Of a stretch of DNA of 64,000 bases, positions 1 through 8,423 are shown piece after piece. Origin of the DNA: an uncultured Collinsella sp. GTDB taxonomy: Bacteria > Actinomycetota > Coriobacteriia > Coriobacteriales > Coriobacteriaceae. The translations under genes and the position numbers were made by a program. How positions within the stretch are numbered: position 1 is the first letter of the stretch; the number at the start of each line of letters is the position of its first letter. The DNA lies in contig CALLNU010000021.1 of NCBI GenBank assembly GCA_938005465.1, forward strand, positions 62,001 through 126,000. The letters run 5' to 3'. The notes under the pieces are model-generated. The model did no database searches. It had not been told where the DNA came from and saw only the letters and a list, made by a program, of their open reading frames with translations.

Positions 1-411
1 TTTTAGGCCGCCGATACAGGCGATAAGCGCGGCGAGGACTTGTCCGGCCAGCTTTTGCTTGGGCTTGAGCTGGAAGACGTCGTCGATAGCGCCGGTCGCA
101 AAGATGACGGTAAAGGAGAGCGCCAGCATGGGATAGCTAATGTGAAGGCGCGGGTGCGGCACCAGGACGGGTGGCCAGCCTAGGTACCAGGTGCCTAGGA
201 TTTGCACAATGCAGGCAACGACCAGGCCCAAAAACACCGCCGCTCCGCCCAAACGTGGGATGGGCTTGGTGTTGATGCGGCGCTTAGAAGGATAGTCGAC
301 GGCATCGAGCTTAATTGCCAAGCGCTTGACCAGGGGCACCGCGAGGAAGGTCGTGATAAAGGCCGCCGCTGCCACGCATAGGTACGGTATGTAGCTCGGG
401 GATGAAGCCAT
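1..411 (-). CDS. WecA/TagO/MraY-family undecaprenyl-phosphate sugar-1-phosphate transferase, partial (3' end off the window)
   Basis: The minus-strand frame from the ATG at 411 stays open to base 1 and gives the first 137 residues. The N-terminus is hydrophobic. It is followed by the family pattern D-x-P-S-K-R-R-I-N-T-K-P-I-P-R-x-G-G (about residues 33-52) and then by G-A-I-D-D-V near residue 115, the Asp-Asp pair typical of polyprenyl-phosphate GlcNAc/MurNAc-peptide phosphotransferases. Such integral membrane enzymes move a sugar-1-phosphate from a UDP-sugar to undecaprenyl phosphate and start synthesis of wall polymers or O-chains. The substrate cannot be told from this part; WecA/TagO is favoured over MraY because of the PR-GG motif. 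The C-terminal half lies outside the window. Confidence 0.85.
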   Translation of the reverse strand, partial: MASSPSYIPYLCVAAAAFITTFLAVPLVKRLAIKLDAVDYPSKRRINTKPIPRLGGAAVFLGLVVACIVQILGTWYLGWPPVLVPHPRLHISYPMLALSFTVIFATGAIDDVFQLKPKQKLAGQVLAALIACIGGLK

Positions 412-639
412 GAATCTAAAAACCGCCAAGCGTCGAAGGAAAAGGTCAGAAGAACGCCATGCGCAAAGGGCATAGCCGAACCATAATACTCGACCAAGGG
501 GGGTGCATGGAATTGCACGCAGCGATAATCACGCGCTTACCAGATATTGGGATGTTGTCGATGGCTTGTCGGGATGCCGGCGGGGATCCATATGGACTGT
601 AATGGTGATTTTCGGCAAAAGAAAACCACCCCCCACGTT

Positions 640-813
640 ACGAAAATGAACCCACCTAAAACAGGTGGGTGCCCTCATCGACTGTTCCAGCGTCCTTAAC
701 AACGAAGGATACCTGTACTAGGTACGACTGTGTGGGCTCCCTAAATAAACGCGACGGTTCACCCAGTTGCTCCGCGGGGGGCGGAATACCTACATCATAA
801 AGCGGCACTTTAT
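640..813 (+). ncRNA. Candidate structured small RNA, possibly 6S-like
   Basis: About 170 bases hold several local stems: 651-671, a TCCTT/AAGGA-type stem near 691-707, a TACCT/AGGTA stem near 709-723, and 797-813. The segment 741-763 contains GCGACGGTTCACC, which resembles the 3' central strand of 6S RNAs as I remember them. The strand is uncertain, because the 651-671 hairpin is followed by a T-rich run only when read on the minus strand. The identity is a guess; a covariance-model search would decide. Confidence 0.3.
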
Positions 814-824
814 CGATTCCAGTC

Positions 825-853
825 TTGACATTACAAAAATCGTGTCGGACGAT
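825..853 (+). promoter_or_regulatory. Probable sigma-A promoter of the radical SAM gene
   Basis: TTGACA at 825-830, a 17-bp spacer, then GACGAT at 848-853, about 80 bases before the ATG at 937. The -35 is perfect and the -10 is weak. Confidence 0.45.
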
Positions 854-936
854 TACGGCGCCTTGGGCTCGAGCCGTCTGTGGGGTTGATCCCTTTACGT
901 TTGAGCTGCTGAATCGTTGTTTTGGAGCATGGTTTT

Positions 937-1875
937 ATGCCGACGTCGTTGACCGAACTTTTTTCGCCCGCCTGCCATTTGTGTCCGCGCCGTTGCGGTG
1001 CGGCGCGCGATGAGGGCGCGCACGGCGTCTGCGGTGCTAACGACACGCTCAAGGTGGCCCGCGCCGCGCTTCATATATGGGAGGAGCCGCCTATCTCGGG
1101 CGAGGCCGGTTCGGGCACGATCTTCTTTAGCGGCTGCTCGCTCAAATGTATCTACTGCCAGAACCACGAGATCTCGACCGGCAATTTTGGCCTTGAGATT
1201 TCGCCTGAGCGCCTGGTCGAGATTATGCTGGAACTGCAGGACCAGGGTGCCAACAACATCAATTTGGTGACGGCGACGCACTATGCGCACCTGTTGCCTG
1301 CCGCGATTGCCGCGGCACGGGCGCGCGGACTGGTTATCCCAATCGTCTACAACACGAGTGGTTACGAGCGCGCGAGTGCCGTGGCGGCGCTGGGCGACCT
1401 GGTCGATGTGTGGCTCACCGACTTTAAATATGCCGATGCCGGGCTTGCGCAGTCGCTCTCCCATATAAAGGATTACCCGCGTGTGGCCGTGTCGGGTCTG
1501 GCCCAGATGGCGCGCGAGATCGAGCGCCGCGGGGGAGAGTTGGTGGACGAGGACGGGCTTATGAAGCGTGGCATGATCGTGCGTCACCTGGTGCTTCCGG
1601 GGCATGCAGACGATTCGTGTCGCGTGCTGGACCTGGTGTGGCAGACGGTGGGCGACGTGCCGATCTCGGTTATGAACCAGTACACGCCCAATGCGCTCAT
1701 GCGCGAGCAGGGCGGCGACCTGGCACGCGCCGTGACGCGTGAGGAGTACGAGCAGGTGCTCGACCATGCCGACGACCTGGGTTTTACGACGATGTTCTGG
1801 CAAGAGGGCGGCGCGGTAGACGAGAGCTTCACCCCGGCCTTCGACACCACCGGTGTTCTTACCAGCGCAAAGTAG
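937..1875 (+). CDS. Radical SAM protein, PflX-like (pyruvate formate-lyase activase homologue)
   Basis: A 312-residue protein with the radical SAM signature C-S-L-K-C-I-Y-C near residue 69, which binds the 4Fe-4S cluster that cleaves S-adenosylmethionine. An N-terminal C-H-L-C-P-R-R-C motif and a following C-G-A-N may hold a second metal site. The FFSGCSLKCIYCQNHEIS pattern is typical of COG1313 (PflX), a family related to glycyl-radical-enzyme activases with no firmly known substrate. The ATG at 937 was chosen over an upstream TTG (922) because GGAG lies at 924-927. No glycyl-radical enzyme gene is adjacent, so the partner is unknown. The gene is followed by a hairpin and looks monocistronic. 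Confidence 0.85.
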   Translation: MPTSLTELFSPACHLCPRRCGAARDEGAHGVCGANDTLKVARAALHIWEEPPISGEAGSGTIFFSGCSLKCIYCQNHEISTGNFGLEISPERLVEIMLELQDQGANNINLVTATHYAHLLPAAIAAARARGLVIPIVYNTSGYERASAVAALGDLVDVWLTDFKYADAGLAQSLSHIKDYPRVAVSGLAQMAREIERRGGELVDEDGLMKRGMIVRHLVLPGHADDSCRVLDLVWQTVGDVPISVMNQYTPNALMREQGGDLARAVTREEYEQVLDHADDLGFTTMFWQEGGAVDESFTPAFDTTGVLTSAK

Positions 1876-1883
1876 TGCGTTCG

Positions 1884-1921
1884 TCGATGATTTTTCTGGG
1901 ACGGGGATAAAAAATCATCGA
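1884..1921. terminator. Hairpin after the radical SAM gene
   Basis: Perfect 12-bp arms, TCGATGATTTTT (1884-1895) and AAAAATCATCGA (1910-1921). There is no T-run after it, so terminator function is plausible but not certain. Confidence 0.45.
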
Positions 1922-1984
1922 GCGGATCGCTTGTTCGAAAAGTTGCCAAAATAGCCGCGCCCCAAAAAGACTGGTTATTGGGCG

Positions 1985-2012
1985 TTGACAGTTGGCGAGT
2001 CGTAGGTAAAAT
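1985..2012 (+). promoter_or_regulatory. Promoter of tRNA-Ala
   Basis: TTGACA (1985-1990), a 16-bp spacer, TAAAAT (2007-2012); the tRNA begins 14 bases later. Confidence 0.65.
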
Positions 2013-2025
2013 ATCGACTTGTCCT

Positions 2026-2098
2026 GGGGACGTAGCTCAGTTGGGAGAGCGCTGCCGTCGCATGGCAGAGGCCGAGGGTTCGACTCCCTTCGTCTCCA
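2026..2098 (+). tRNA. tRNA-Ala (anticodon CGC)
   Basis: A full 73-base cloverleaf. The acceptor strands GGGGACG/CGTCTCC pair, the D stem is GCTC/GAGC, the anticodon stem CTGCC/GGCAG encloses loop GTCGCAT with anticodon CGC, and the T arm is GAGGG-TTCGACT-CCCTT. The CCA end is not encoded (the next bases are CCC). It reads Ala codon GCG. Confidence 0.97.
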
Positions 2099-2112
2099 CC
2101 CTTGGATTTGAT

Positions 2113-2144
2113 AAGCCGCTGACATTGTGTCGGCGGCTTTTTTT
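2113..2144 (+). terminator. Rho-independent terminator of tRNA-Ala
   Basis: AAGCCGC (2113-2119) pairs with GCGGCTT (2133-2139) and a run of T follows. Confidence 0.75.
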
Positions 2145-2162
2145 AAAAGAAAGGGCTATACC

Positions 2163-2639
2163 ATGGCCGAGCTTGAGTCCCAACCATTGTCCGACGAGGA
2201 GCGCGCCGAGTTGGAAGAGCTCCGCGCTGAGAAGGCCCGCCGCGAGGCTCGGGAAGAGGCCCGTCGCGAGCGTGAGGAGCTGGCTGCCCTGCGTGCCGAG
2301 CGTGCGAAGGCCGAGGAGGCCGCCGCGAACGCCGCATCCGAGCGCAAGCCCGTGCCCGCACCCAAGCCCGCGCCCGCGCCCAGGCCCGCCGCCGCGAAGC
2401 CTGCGCCTGCCGCGCCCAAACCTCAGCCTAAAAAGGCCGCCCGCCCCAAGCCCGCCGAGCCCACGCCGAGCCGTGACGAGATGACCTTTGCCCAGCGCAT
2501 GGTCACCTCCAAGGAGCCTGCGGGCGAGAATGAGATCCCCGGTATGGCCCCGGCTCAAAAGATCATCATCGTGCTCGCCCTCATCGCGTTTATCGTCTTT
2601 ATGGTCTACACGATCACGGGCAGCATGGGCCTGCACTAA
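2163..2639 (+). CDS. Hypothetical coiled-coil, Pro/Ala-rich, single-pass membrane protein
   Basis: 158 residues in three parts. Residues 1-60 are a highly charged Glu/Arg/Ala-rich helix, likely a coiled coil. Residues 61-105 are a Pro-Ala-Lys repeat linker. The C-terminus has one hydrophobic segment (about 135-155) ending a few residues before the stop, so the protein is probably anchored by its tail with the long arm in the cytoplasm. I do not recognise a family. The ATG at 2163 was chosen because GAAAGG lies just upstream. The gene sits alone between tRNA-Ala and pncB. Confidence 0.75.
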   Translation: MAELESQPLSDEERAELEELRAEKARREAREEARREREELAALRAERAKAEEAAANAASERKPVPAPKPAPAPRPAAAKPAPAAPKPQPKKAARPKPAEPTPSRDEMTFAQRMVTSKEPAGENEIPGMAPAQKIIIVLALIAFIVFMVYTITGSMGLH

Positions 2640-2723
2640 TCTGTTCGCGCTGGGCGCTATGCCTGAACACTCTGTCCTTGTCCAACCCTCAACTTCTGCA
2701 CAACGCATCCGAAAGGTCGCCCC

Positions 2724-4229
2724 ATGGCTTTGACCGACATCTCGCATCCCACCGACATTGCAATGCTCACCGATTTGTACGAGCTCACTATGGCCCAGGG
2801 CCTGTGGGAGAGCGGCAAGGCCAATGAGCAGGGTTGTTTTACCGCGTTTTACCGCGACCATCCCTTTGGTAGCGCCTACGCCGTCATGTGCGGTACCGCC
2901 GAGCTGCCCGAGCTGGTCGAGAACCTGCGCTTTACGCCCGAGGACATCGACTACCTCGCATCGCTTGAGGCCCCGGCCGGCGGCGCGATGTTCAAGCCTG
3001 GATTCCTTGATTACCTGCGCGATTTTCGTGCGCATGTAAACATCGACGCCGTCCCCGAGGGCGAGCTCGTCTTTCCACGCGAGCCCATGGTGCGCGTCAC
3101 CGGCCCCGCGCTGGAGTGCCAGCTGCTCGAGACAGCGCTGCTCAACATCGTCGGCTTCCAGACACTTGTTGCCACCAAGACGGCGCGCGTGGTGCTGGCG
3201 GCGGACGGCCGTCCCGTGGCCGAGTTTGGCCTGCGCCGCGCTCAAGGCCCCGATGGCGGCCTGGCCGTCGCTCGCGCGAGCTACGTTGCCGGCTGTTCCT
3301 CTACGTCCAATGTGCTCGCCGGTCGCCGCTACGGTATTCCCGTCTTTGGCACGCATGCGCACAGCTGGGTGATGAGCTTCGACTCCGAGCTCGAGGCCTT
3401 CCGTGCCTTTGCCAAGTCGAGCCCCAAGAACTGCACGCTGCTCATCGACACCTACGATGTGCGTGAGGGCTGCGAGCATGCCATTACGGTTGCCAAGGAG
3501 ATGGAGGCGGCGGGCGAGCGCCTGTCGGCTATTCGCATCGACTCGGGCGACCTCGCCAAGCTCTCCAAGTATGTTCGCGGCCGTTTTGATGCCGAGGGCC
3601 TGCCCTATGTGGGGATCTCGGTGTCTAACGACCTGGACGAGTACACGATCCAGTCGCTGCTCGACCAGGGTGCGCCCATCGATAGCTTTGGCGTGGGTAC
3701 CAAGCTCGCGACCTGCTATGACCAGCCGGCGCTGGGCGGCGTGTACAAGCTTTCCGCCCGCCGTGCGAGCGAGGCGGACCCTTGGACGCCGGTGGTTAAG
3801 CTCTCCGAGCAGCCCTACAAGCGCACGATCCCGGGCGTGCAGCGCGTGTGCCGCTATTACGACGGCTTTGGCGGCCCGATCTGCGACATGATCTATGACG
3901 AGGACCATCTGGCGGGGGAGGGCGCCGCGCGCGGCAATACCCTCGTGGCCGTGAACGATGCCGCCCTGGTGACCGATGTGTCGGAGCTTGAGTATCGCGA
4001 ACTGCTGGTACCGATCGTGCGCGATGGCAGCGCTGCTGTCCCGCGCGAGAGTATCGAGGATGCACGCGAGCGTTGCGCCTGGGCGCTTGACCATCTGGAT
4101 CCGGTCTACAAGCGCTTCCTGTACCCGCAGACCTATGTGGTGGGCATGGAGCAGGGCCTGGCACAGGTGCGCGACGAGCTCGTGCGCAAGAACATGGCCG
4201 CGGCTTCTGCCTTTCCCTGGGCTCACTAA
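2724..4229 (+). CDS. pncB: Nicotinate phosphoribosyltransferase
   Basis: 501 residues. The enzyme joins nicotinate and PRPP to give nicotinate mononucleotide in the NAD salvage (Preiss-Handler) pathway, in the cytosol. The N-terminus L-T-D-L-Y-E-L-T-M-A-Q is characteristic, with G-L-R-R-A-Q-G-P-D-G near residue 170 and H-A-H-S-W-V near residue 212. The length fits the longer bacterial branch of the family. GAAAGG precedes the ATG. proB follows after 80 bp on the same strand, so the two may be co-transcribed. Confidence 0.95.
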   Translation: MALTDISHPTDIAMLTDLYELTMAQGLWESGKANEQGCFTAFYRDHPFGSAYAVMCGTAELPELVENLRFTPEDIDYLASLEAPAGGAMFKPGFLDYLRDFRAHVNIDAVPEGELVFPREPMVRVTGPALECQLLETALLNIVGFQTLVATKTARVVLAADGRPVAEFGLRRAQGPDGGLAVARASYVAGCSSTSNVLAGRRYGIPVFGTHAHSWVMSFDSELEAFRAFAKSSPKNCTLLIDTYDVREGCEHAITVAKEMEAAGERLSAIRIDSGDLAKLSKYVRGRFDAEGLPYVGISVSNDLDEYTIQSLLDQGAPIDSFGVGTKLATCYDQPALGGVYKLSARRASEADPWTPVVKLSEQPYKRTIPGVQRVCRYYDGFGGPICDMIYDEDHLAGEGAARGNTLVAVNDAALVTDVSELEYRELLVPIVRDGSAAVPRESIEDARERCAWALDHLDPVYKRFLYPQTYVVGMEQGLAQVRDELVRKNMAAASAFPWAH

Positions 4230-4309
4230 TGGACTTGGGCGGTAGGGGCGAATCGCGTTCCCTCGGCCGCCAGCTCGCCGGTTCGCTGAACAGTTGATTG
4301 GTTTGACGT

Positions 4310-5437
4310 ATGACGACTTCTTATAAAACGATGGTGGTAAAGATCGGTTCGTCCACGGTGGTGGGCGCCGACGGCAAGGTCAACCGCGCCTTTATCGGCG
4401 GGCTTGCCGATCAGGCCGCAGCCCTGCGCAAGCTCGGCTGGCGCCTGGTCGTGGTGAGCTCGGGTGCTATCGCCTGTGGCTATCCCGTGCTGGGCTTCGA
4501 CCGCAAGCCGGTCGGCGACCTGCCGAGCCTGCAGGCCTGCGCCTCGGCTGGTCAGTGCATCATCTCGTCGGCCTACGACGAGGAGTTTCATGCGCGCGAC
4601 CTGCTCACCTCGCTCGTGCTGCTCACGCGCCACGATACGGCCCGCCGCACGTCCTACCTGCACGCGCGCGACGCCCTGCTGCGTCTGGTGGAGCTGGGCG
4701 TGGTGCCGGTCGTCAACGAGAACGACACCGTTACCGTCGACGAGATCAAGTTTGGCGACAACGACACACTGGCGGCGCTCGTGAGCTGCCTGGTATCTGC
4801 CGATCTGTGCGTGACGCTCTCGGACATCGATGGTCTCTATACTGCCAATCCGCATGAGGACCCCACGGCCGAGTTTGTTCCTGTCGTGCATAAGATCGAT
4901 GCCAAGATTATTGCCTCGGCGGGCGATTCTTCCACATCGGTGGGCACGGGCGGCATGATTACCAAGATCCGCGCGAGCCGCATCCTGATGACGGCGGGCA
5001 TTCAGAGCGTGATTTGCTCGGGCGAGGAGCCCGATGCGCTCGTGCGCCTCGCCCGCGGCGAGAGCGTGGGCACGCTGTTCGATCCGCCGGCGGAGCGTCT
5101 GGACATCGCACCCCGCAAGCTGTGGATCGCGCTGGGCGACAAGGCACATGGGTCGGTGACGGTTGATGATGGTGCTGCGAAGGCGCTGGTTAGCCGTGGC
5201 TCTTCCTTGCTTGCGGTGGGTATTCGCGAGGTCGATGGCCAGTTTGCCGAGGGCGATGTGCTCGATGTGTGCGATCCGAGCGGTATGGTCGTCGCCCGCG
5301 GTATCGCCGAGGCCGATTCGGACGTGTTGGAGCTCGCCGCCGGACGCCGTCAGGACCAGATCGCCAGCAACCGCCTGCTCGCTAACCTGGCCGAGAAGCC
5401 GGCGATACACAGGGATAACTTGATCGTATTTGCATAA
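4310..5437 (+). CDS. proB: Glutamate 5-kinase
   Basis: 375 residues. It phosphorylates L-glutamate to glutamyl-5-phosphate, the first step of proline synthesis. The amino acid kinase domain (about 1-260) shows V-V-K-I-G-S-S-T at the N-terminus, V-V-S-S-G-A-I, N-E-N-D-T-V and G-T-G-G-M-I-T-K. Residues 280-365 form a C-terminal PUA domain, as in full-length ProB. proA, the next enzyme, lies 1.6 kb downstream beyond an oppositely oriented peptidase gene. ProB is normally inhibited by proline; nothing in the sequence shows transcriptional control. A strong hairpin follows the stop. Confidence 0.97.
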   Translation: MTTSYKTMVVKIGSSTVVGADGKVNRAFIGGLADQAAALRKLGWRLVVVSSGAIACGYPVLGFDRKPVGDLPSLQACASAGQCIISSAYDEEFHARDLLTSLVLLTRHDTARRTSYLHARDALLRLVELGVVPVVNENDTVTVDEIKFGDNDTLAALVSCLVSADLCVTLSDIDGLYTANPHEDPTAEFVPVVHKIDAKIIASAGDSSTSVGTGGMITKIRASRILMTAGIQSVICSGEEPDALVRLARGESVGTLFDPPAERLDIAPRKLWIALGDKAHGSVTVDDGAAKALVSRGSSLLAVGIREVDGQFAEGDVLDVCDPSGMVVARGIAEADSDVLELAAGRRQDQIASNRLLANLAEKPAIHRDNLIVFA

Positions 5438-5440
5438 AGA

Positions 5441-5481
5441 AAGACAGCGCTGCGGATCGTTTCCCGCAGCGCTGTCTTTTT
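5441..5481 (+). terminator. Terminator of proB, probably bidirectional
   Basis: Perfect 15-bp arms (5441-5455 and 5464-5478) with an 8-base loop. A T-run follows on the plus strand and an A-run precedes, so it can also serve the convergent peptidase gene. Confidence 0.85.
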
Positions 5482-5482
5482 C

Positions 5483-5527
5483 GTGCCGGCACTTGGGGAC
5501 GTTCCTTATGTGCCGGCACTTTGGGAC
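5483..5527. repeat. Tandem pair of an 18-bp repeat
   Basis: GTGCCGGCACTTGGGGAC at 5483-5500 recurs at 5510-5527 with one change (G to T), with a 27-bp period. Each copy contains the palindrome GTGCCGGCAC. It lies between convergent genes and looks like a dispersed intergenic element. Confidence 0.65.
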
Positions 5528-5536
5528 ACTCATTAG

Positions 5537-6955
5537 CTAGAAGATCCGGCGCAGGTCTCCGCGGTTGAGGGCCTCGTCGAAGAGGTGCTTGAATACCACG
5601 CTGCCGTGCAGGCCGTCGTGCTCGAACTCGTTGGTCACCCAGGCATGCGAGTTGCCCACGCGGCTGAGCGTATCGAGCTGCAGGCCCGAATCGACGTACA
5701 TGTCGTCGAAATACACCGCGGCCTGCAGGGGCACCTCGTTGCACGCCAGTCGCTGCGGGTCGTAGATCTTGTCCCAGCTGGTGTCTTCCATCAGCAGGTC
5801 CATGGCGGGCTTGAAGGGCTTGAGCTCGGGCATCTGCTCGAACATCCACGGGAACATGGCCTCGCCGGTAAACATGAGCGGGCGCGCGAGCGTGTCGAAC
5901 TCGGCACGATGGGCCTTCTCCTCTGCCGCGGCCCAGCGAATGGGCATGGTGTCGCCGTCGGCGTAGATGAACTCCTGTAGCGTCCAGTACAGCGGGTTTG
6001 TACGCGTGTTGGTGCGCTCGAAGGCGCGCATCAAAAAGTTGTCAGATACCGAGGCGTCGCAGGTCAGCGTGCCGTCGCCATCAACAAAAGCGTGATCGAT
6101 AATCCAATGCATGCGCTCAAAGCTCGGCTTCATGCCAAAGTCGCTGCCCATGAGCTGTAGGCGCTCGACCGTCATCGGCGAGCCGTCGGGCAGCACGGGC
6201 TTCTGTTCCTCGAGCGCATCGGCCAGGGCTGCCACGCGCTCGACGTCGGCGGGGTAGCGGTCATAATACTGCTGCGTCTTGGCGGCCATGCGCGGGAAGG
6301 TGTGCGCGTAGACCTCGCTTGCGCTCGCCGGCACGTGGGGAATTCCGCCGCAAGTAAAGCTTGCCGCCACGCCCTCGGGGAAGAGCGACAGATAGCTCAG
6401 CGTCAAAAAGCCGCCGTAGCTCTGGCCGAGCGTGACCCAGGGCTTGCCGCCAAAGCCCACTAGGCGCAGGTACTCAAAATCGCGCACGATGGAGCTGGCA
6501 AGATGGCGCTTGAGGAAATCCGCCTGCGAGCGTGCTGTATCGGCGCCGGCGGCCGTTGCGCGATCACCCAGTGCCTTGATCGTGCGCCCGTCCACGCAGC
6601 TACTGCGTCCGGTGCCGCGCTGGTCGGGAAGGACCACGCGGAAGTGCTTGACGGCCTCCTCGATCCAGCCGTCGCTTGTGGGTGACAGCGGACGCGGGCT
6701 CTCGCCGCCGGGGCCGCCCTGCAAAAACAGGAGCAGTGGCAGATCGTCGTTGATGCGGTCGGGCGCGCAAACCACGCGGTAGAAGAGCTTGATGCTCTCG
6801 GGCGCGCCGGCGATGGGTGCCGGCATAGCGCCGCGGCGCATGGTGCTGCCGACGGCCAGGAGCATCGGCTCCAGGCCGCGCCAGTCAAGGGGGACGTCGA
6901 TGCTGTGGTCCTCGACATAAAGGCCGGGGACGTGGTACGAAGTGATGAGGGCCAT
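5537..6955 (-). CDS. S33-family alpha/beta hydrolase, proline iminopeptidase-like
   Basis: 472 residues. The oxyanion-hole motif L-Q-G-G-P-G-G lies near residue 78, a D-Q-R-G-T-G-R-S segment follows, and the nucleophile elbow G-Q-S-Y-G-G is near residue 178; a late H-G supplies a candidate catalytic His. The family removes N-terminal proline or other residues from short peptides in the cytosol. It is longer than classic Pip (about 310 residues), closer to the 430-480-residue actinobacterial and streptococcal-type enzymes. Its place between proB and proA on the opposite strand suggests, but does not prove, a role in proline supply. The start at 6955 has GGAAG upstream; a longer frame would run into the proA promoter area. 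Confidence 0.85.
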   Translation of the reverse strand: MALITSYHVPGLYVEDHSIDVPLDWRGLEPMLLAVGSTMRRGAMPAPIAGAPESIKLFYRVVCAPDRINDDLPLLLFLQGGPGGESPRPLSPTSDGWIEEAVKHFRVVLPDQRGTGRSSCVDGRTIKALGDRATAAGADTARSQADFLKRHLASSIVRDFEYLRLVGFGGKPWVTLGQSYGGFLTLSYLSLFPEGVAASFTCGGIPHVPASASEVYAHTFPRMAAKTQQYYDRYPADVERVAALADALEEQKPVLPDGSPMTVERLQLMGSDFGMKPSFERMHWIIDHAFVDGDGTLTCDASVSDNFLMRAFERTNTRTNPLYWTLQEFIYADGDTMPIRWAAAEEKAHRAEFDTLARPLMFTGEAMFPWMFEQMPELKPFKPAMDLLMEDTSWDKIYDPQRLACNEVPLQAAVYFDDMYVDSGLQLDTLSRVGNSHAWVTNEFEHDGLHGSVVFKHLFDEALNRGDLRRIF

Positions 6956-7067
6956 GTGAGTCTTCCGTTCGTTGCGGTGTTTCGGGTTGACCAATTCTAC
7001 CGCCGCGGGCGAGGCCATGCGCAAATCGGCTACCATGGTTGCAAACTTCTAGGAGAAAGGGCCGCCC

Positions 7068-8354
7068 ATGTCGGTCGATATAGCCACGTATGTCCACGAT
7101 CTTGCCGTTGCCGCCAAGGCAGCGTCGGCCTCGCTTGCCACGGCGAGCGATGAGCAGCGTCAGGAGGCCGTGCGCGCCATGGCCGCAGCACTGCGCAACG
7201 GTGTCGACTCCATCGTTGCCGCCAACGAGCTCGATATGTCCGCCGCGCGCGATGCGGGTACTTCGGCCGGACTGCTCGACCGTCTGCTGCTGACGCCCGA
7301 GCGTGTCGAGGGCATGGCCGCCGGCCTGGAAAAGCTCGCCGAGCTGCCCGATCCCGTGGGCCGCGTGCTCGACCACCGCGTGCTTGCAAGCGGCGTGGAC
7401 CTGACCCGTGTGAGTGTGCCGCTGGGCCTGGTCGCTATGGTCTACGAGGCGCGCCCCAACGTGACGGCCGACGCCGCAGGCATCTGCATCCGTACCGGCA
7501 ACGCCTGTATTCTGCGCGGCGGCTCGCTGGCCTATCACTCGTGTGCCATGATCGCCGAGCTGCTGGCCGATGCGCTCGAGGCCAAGGGCTTCCCGCGCGA
7601 GGCCGTGTCGATGATCGAGTCCACCGACCGCGAGGCCACCGGCGAGCTCATGAAGCTCCGCGGTATCGTCGACGTACTCATTCCGCGCGGCGGTGCAGGC
7701 TTGATCCAGCGCTGCGTGCGCGAGTCGCTTGTGCCGGTGATCGAGACGGGCACGGGCAACTGCCACATCTACGTGCATGAATCCGCCGACTTTGATAAGG
7801 CGCTCAACATTATCGTCAATGCCAAGACCCAGCGCGTAGGCGTGTGCAATGCCGCCGAGTCGCTGCTGGTCGACCGTGCTGTGGCAGATTCGTTTTTGCC
7901 GGCGGTCGTTGCCGTGCTGCACGACCACGGCGTGCTCATTCACGGCGACGAGGCAACCTGCGCCGCATGCGCCGATGCCGGGCTTGCCGAGGGTGATGAC
8001 TACGTTGCCGCGACTGAGGAGGACTGGGGTCGCGAGTATCTGGCGCTCGAGATGAGCGTGAAGGTCGTGGCGAGCGAGGACGAGGCCATCGCACACATCA
8101 ACCGCTACGGCACGATGCACTCCGAGGCCATCGTTGCCGAGGACACGGATGCTTGCGAGCGCTTCCTGGATGCGGTCGATGCCTCGGCCGTGTACGCCAA
8201 CGCCAGCACGCGCTTCACCGACGGCGGCGAGTTTGGCCTGGGCGCCGAGATCGGCATCTCGACCCAAAAACTCCACGCCCGTGGCCCCTTTGCCGCCGAG
8301 GCCCTCACCACCTACAAATACAAGCTCCGCGGCACCGGCCAGGTCCGCCCCTAA
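7068..8354 (+). CDS. proA: Gamma-glutamyl phosphate reductase (glutamate-5-semialdehyde dehydrogenase)
   Basis: 428 residues. It reduces glutamyl-5-phosphate with NADPH to glutamate-5-semialdehyde, the second step of proline synthesis. The aldehyde dehydrogenase fold shows Y-E-A-R-P-N-V-T near 125, L-R-G-G-S near 150 and the catalytic Cys260 in R-V-G-V-C-N-A-A-E. The C-terminal F-T-D-G-G-E-F-G-L-G-A-E-I-G-I-S-T motif is diagnostic. AGGAGA precedes the ATG. It is separated from proB by the divergent S33 peptidase, so it has its own promoter between 6956 and 7067. A dispersed hairpin repeat follows the stop. Confidence 0.97.
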   Translation: MSVDIATYVHDLAVAAKAASASLATASDEQRQEAVRAMAAALRNGVDSIVAANELDMSAARDAGTSAGLLDRLLLTPERVEGMAAGLEKLAELPDPVGRVLDHRVLASGVDLTRVSVPLGLVAMVYEARPNVTADAAGICIRTGNACILRGGSLAYHSCAMIAELLADALEAKGFPREAVSMIESTDREATGELMKLRGIVDVLIPRGGAGLIQRCVRESLVPVIETGTGNCHIYVHESADFDKALNIIVNAKTQRVGVCNAAESLLVDRAVADSFLPAVVAVLHDHGVLIHGDEATCAACADAGLAEGDDYVAATEEDWGREYLALEMSVKVVASEDEAIAHINRYGTMHSEAIVAEDTDACERFLDAVDASAVYANASTRFTDGGEFGLGAEIGISTQKLHARGPFAAEALTTYKYKLRGTGQVRP

Positions 8355-8367
8355 CGCCCGTGCAAGA

Positions 8368-8408
8368 AAAACCACCACAAAGGTGCCTTTCCCCTTTGTG
8401 GTGGTTTT
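8368..8408. repeat. 41-bp hairpin repeat, copy 1 (terminator-like)
   Basis: Perfect 16-bp arms (AAAACCACCACAAAGG, 8368-8383, and its complement at 8393-8408) with a 9-base loop. The A/T ends let it act as a bidirectional terminator between convergent proA and the HD gene. It is nearly identical to 9078-9118. Confidence 0.8.
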
Positions 8409-8423
8409 AGGTGGCGTGGGCGG

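Larger units (their letters stand above)
412..936. other. 525-bp intergenic region with a hairpin and a possible structured RNA
   Basis: No convincing coding frame was seen. The stretch separates two divergent genes. It contains a strong hairpin at 651-671 (ACCCACCT/AGGTGGGT arms), a smaller one at 797-813, and a promoter-like TTGACA near 825. The middle part is described separately as a candidate RNA. Confidence 0.5.

Noticed and set aside
195..518. Minus-strand frame at the left edge
   Set aside because: The WecA/TagO motifs lie in another minus-strand frame starting at 411.
2037..4226. Long minus-strand frame opposite pncB (and similar ones opposite proB, proA, argS, rho, the 15.2-kb gene, 40,182-41,804 and 61,303-63,228)
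   Set aside because: They mirror real genes in high-GC DNA, have no ribosome sites or recognisable domains, and conflict with clear genes on the other strand.
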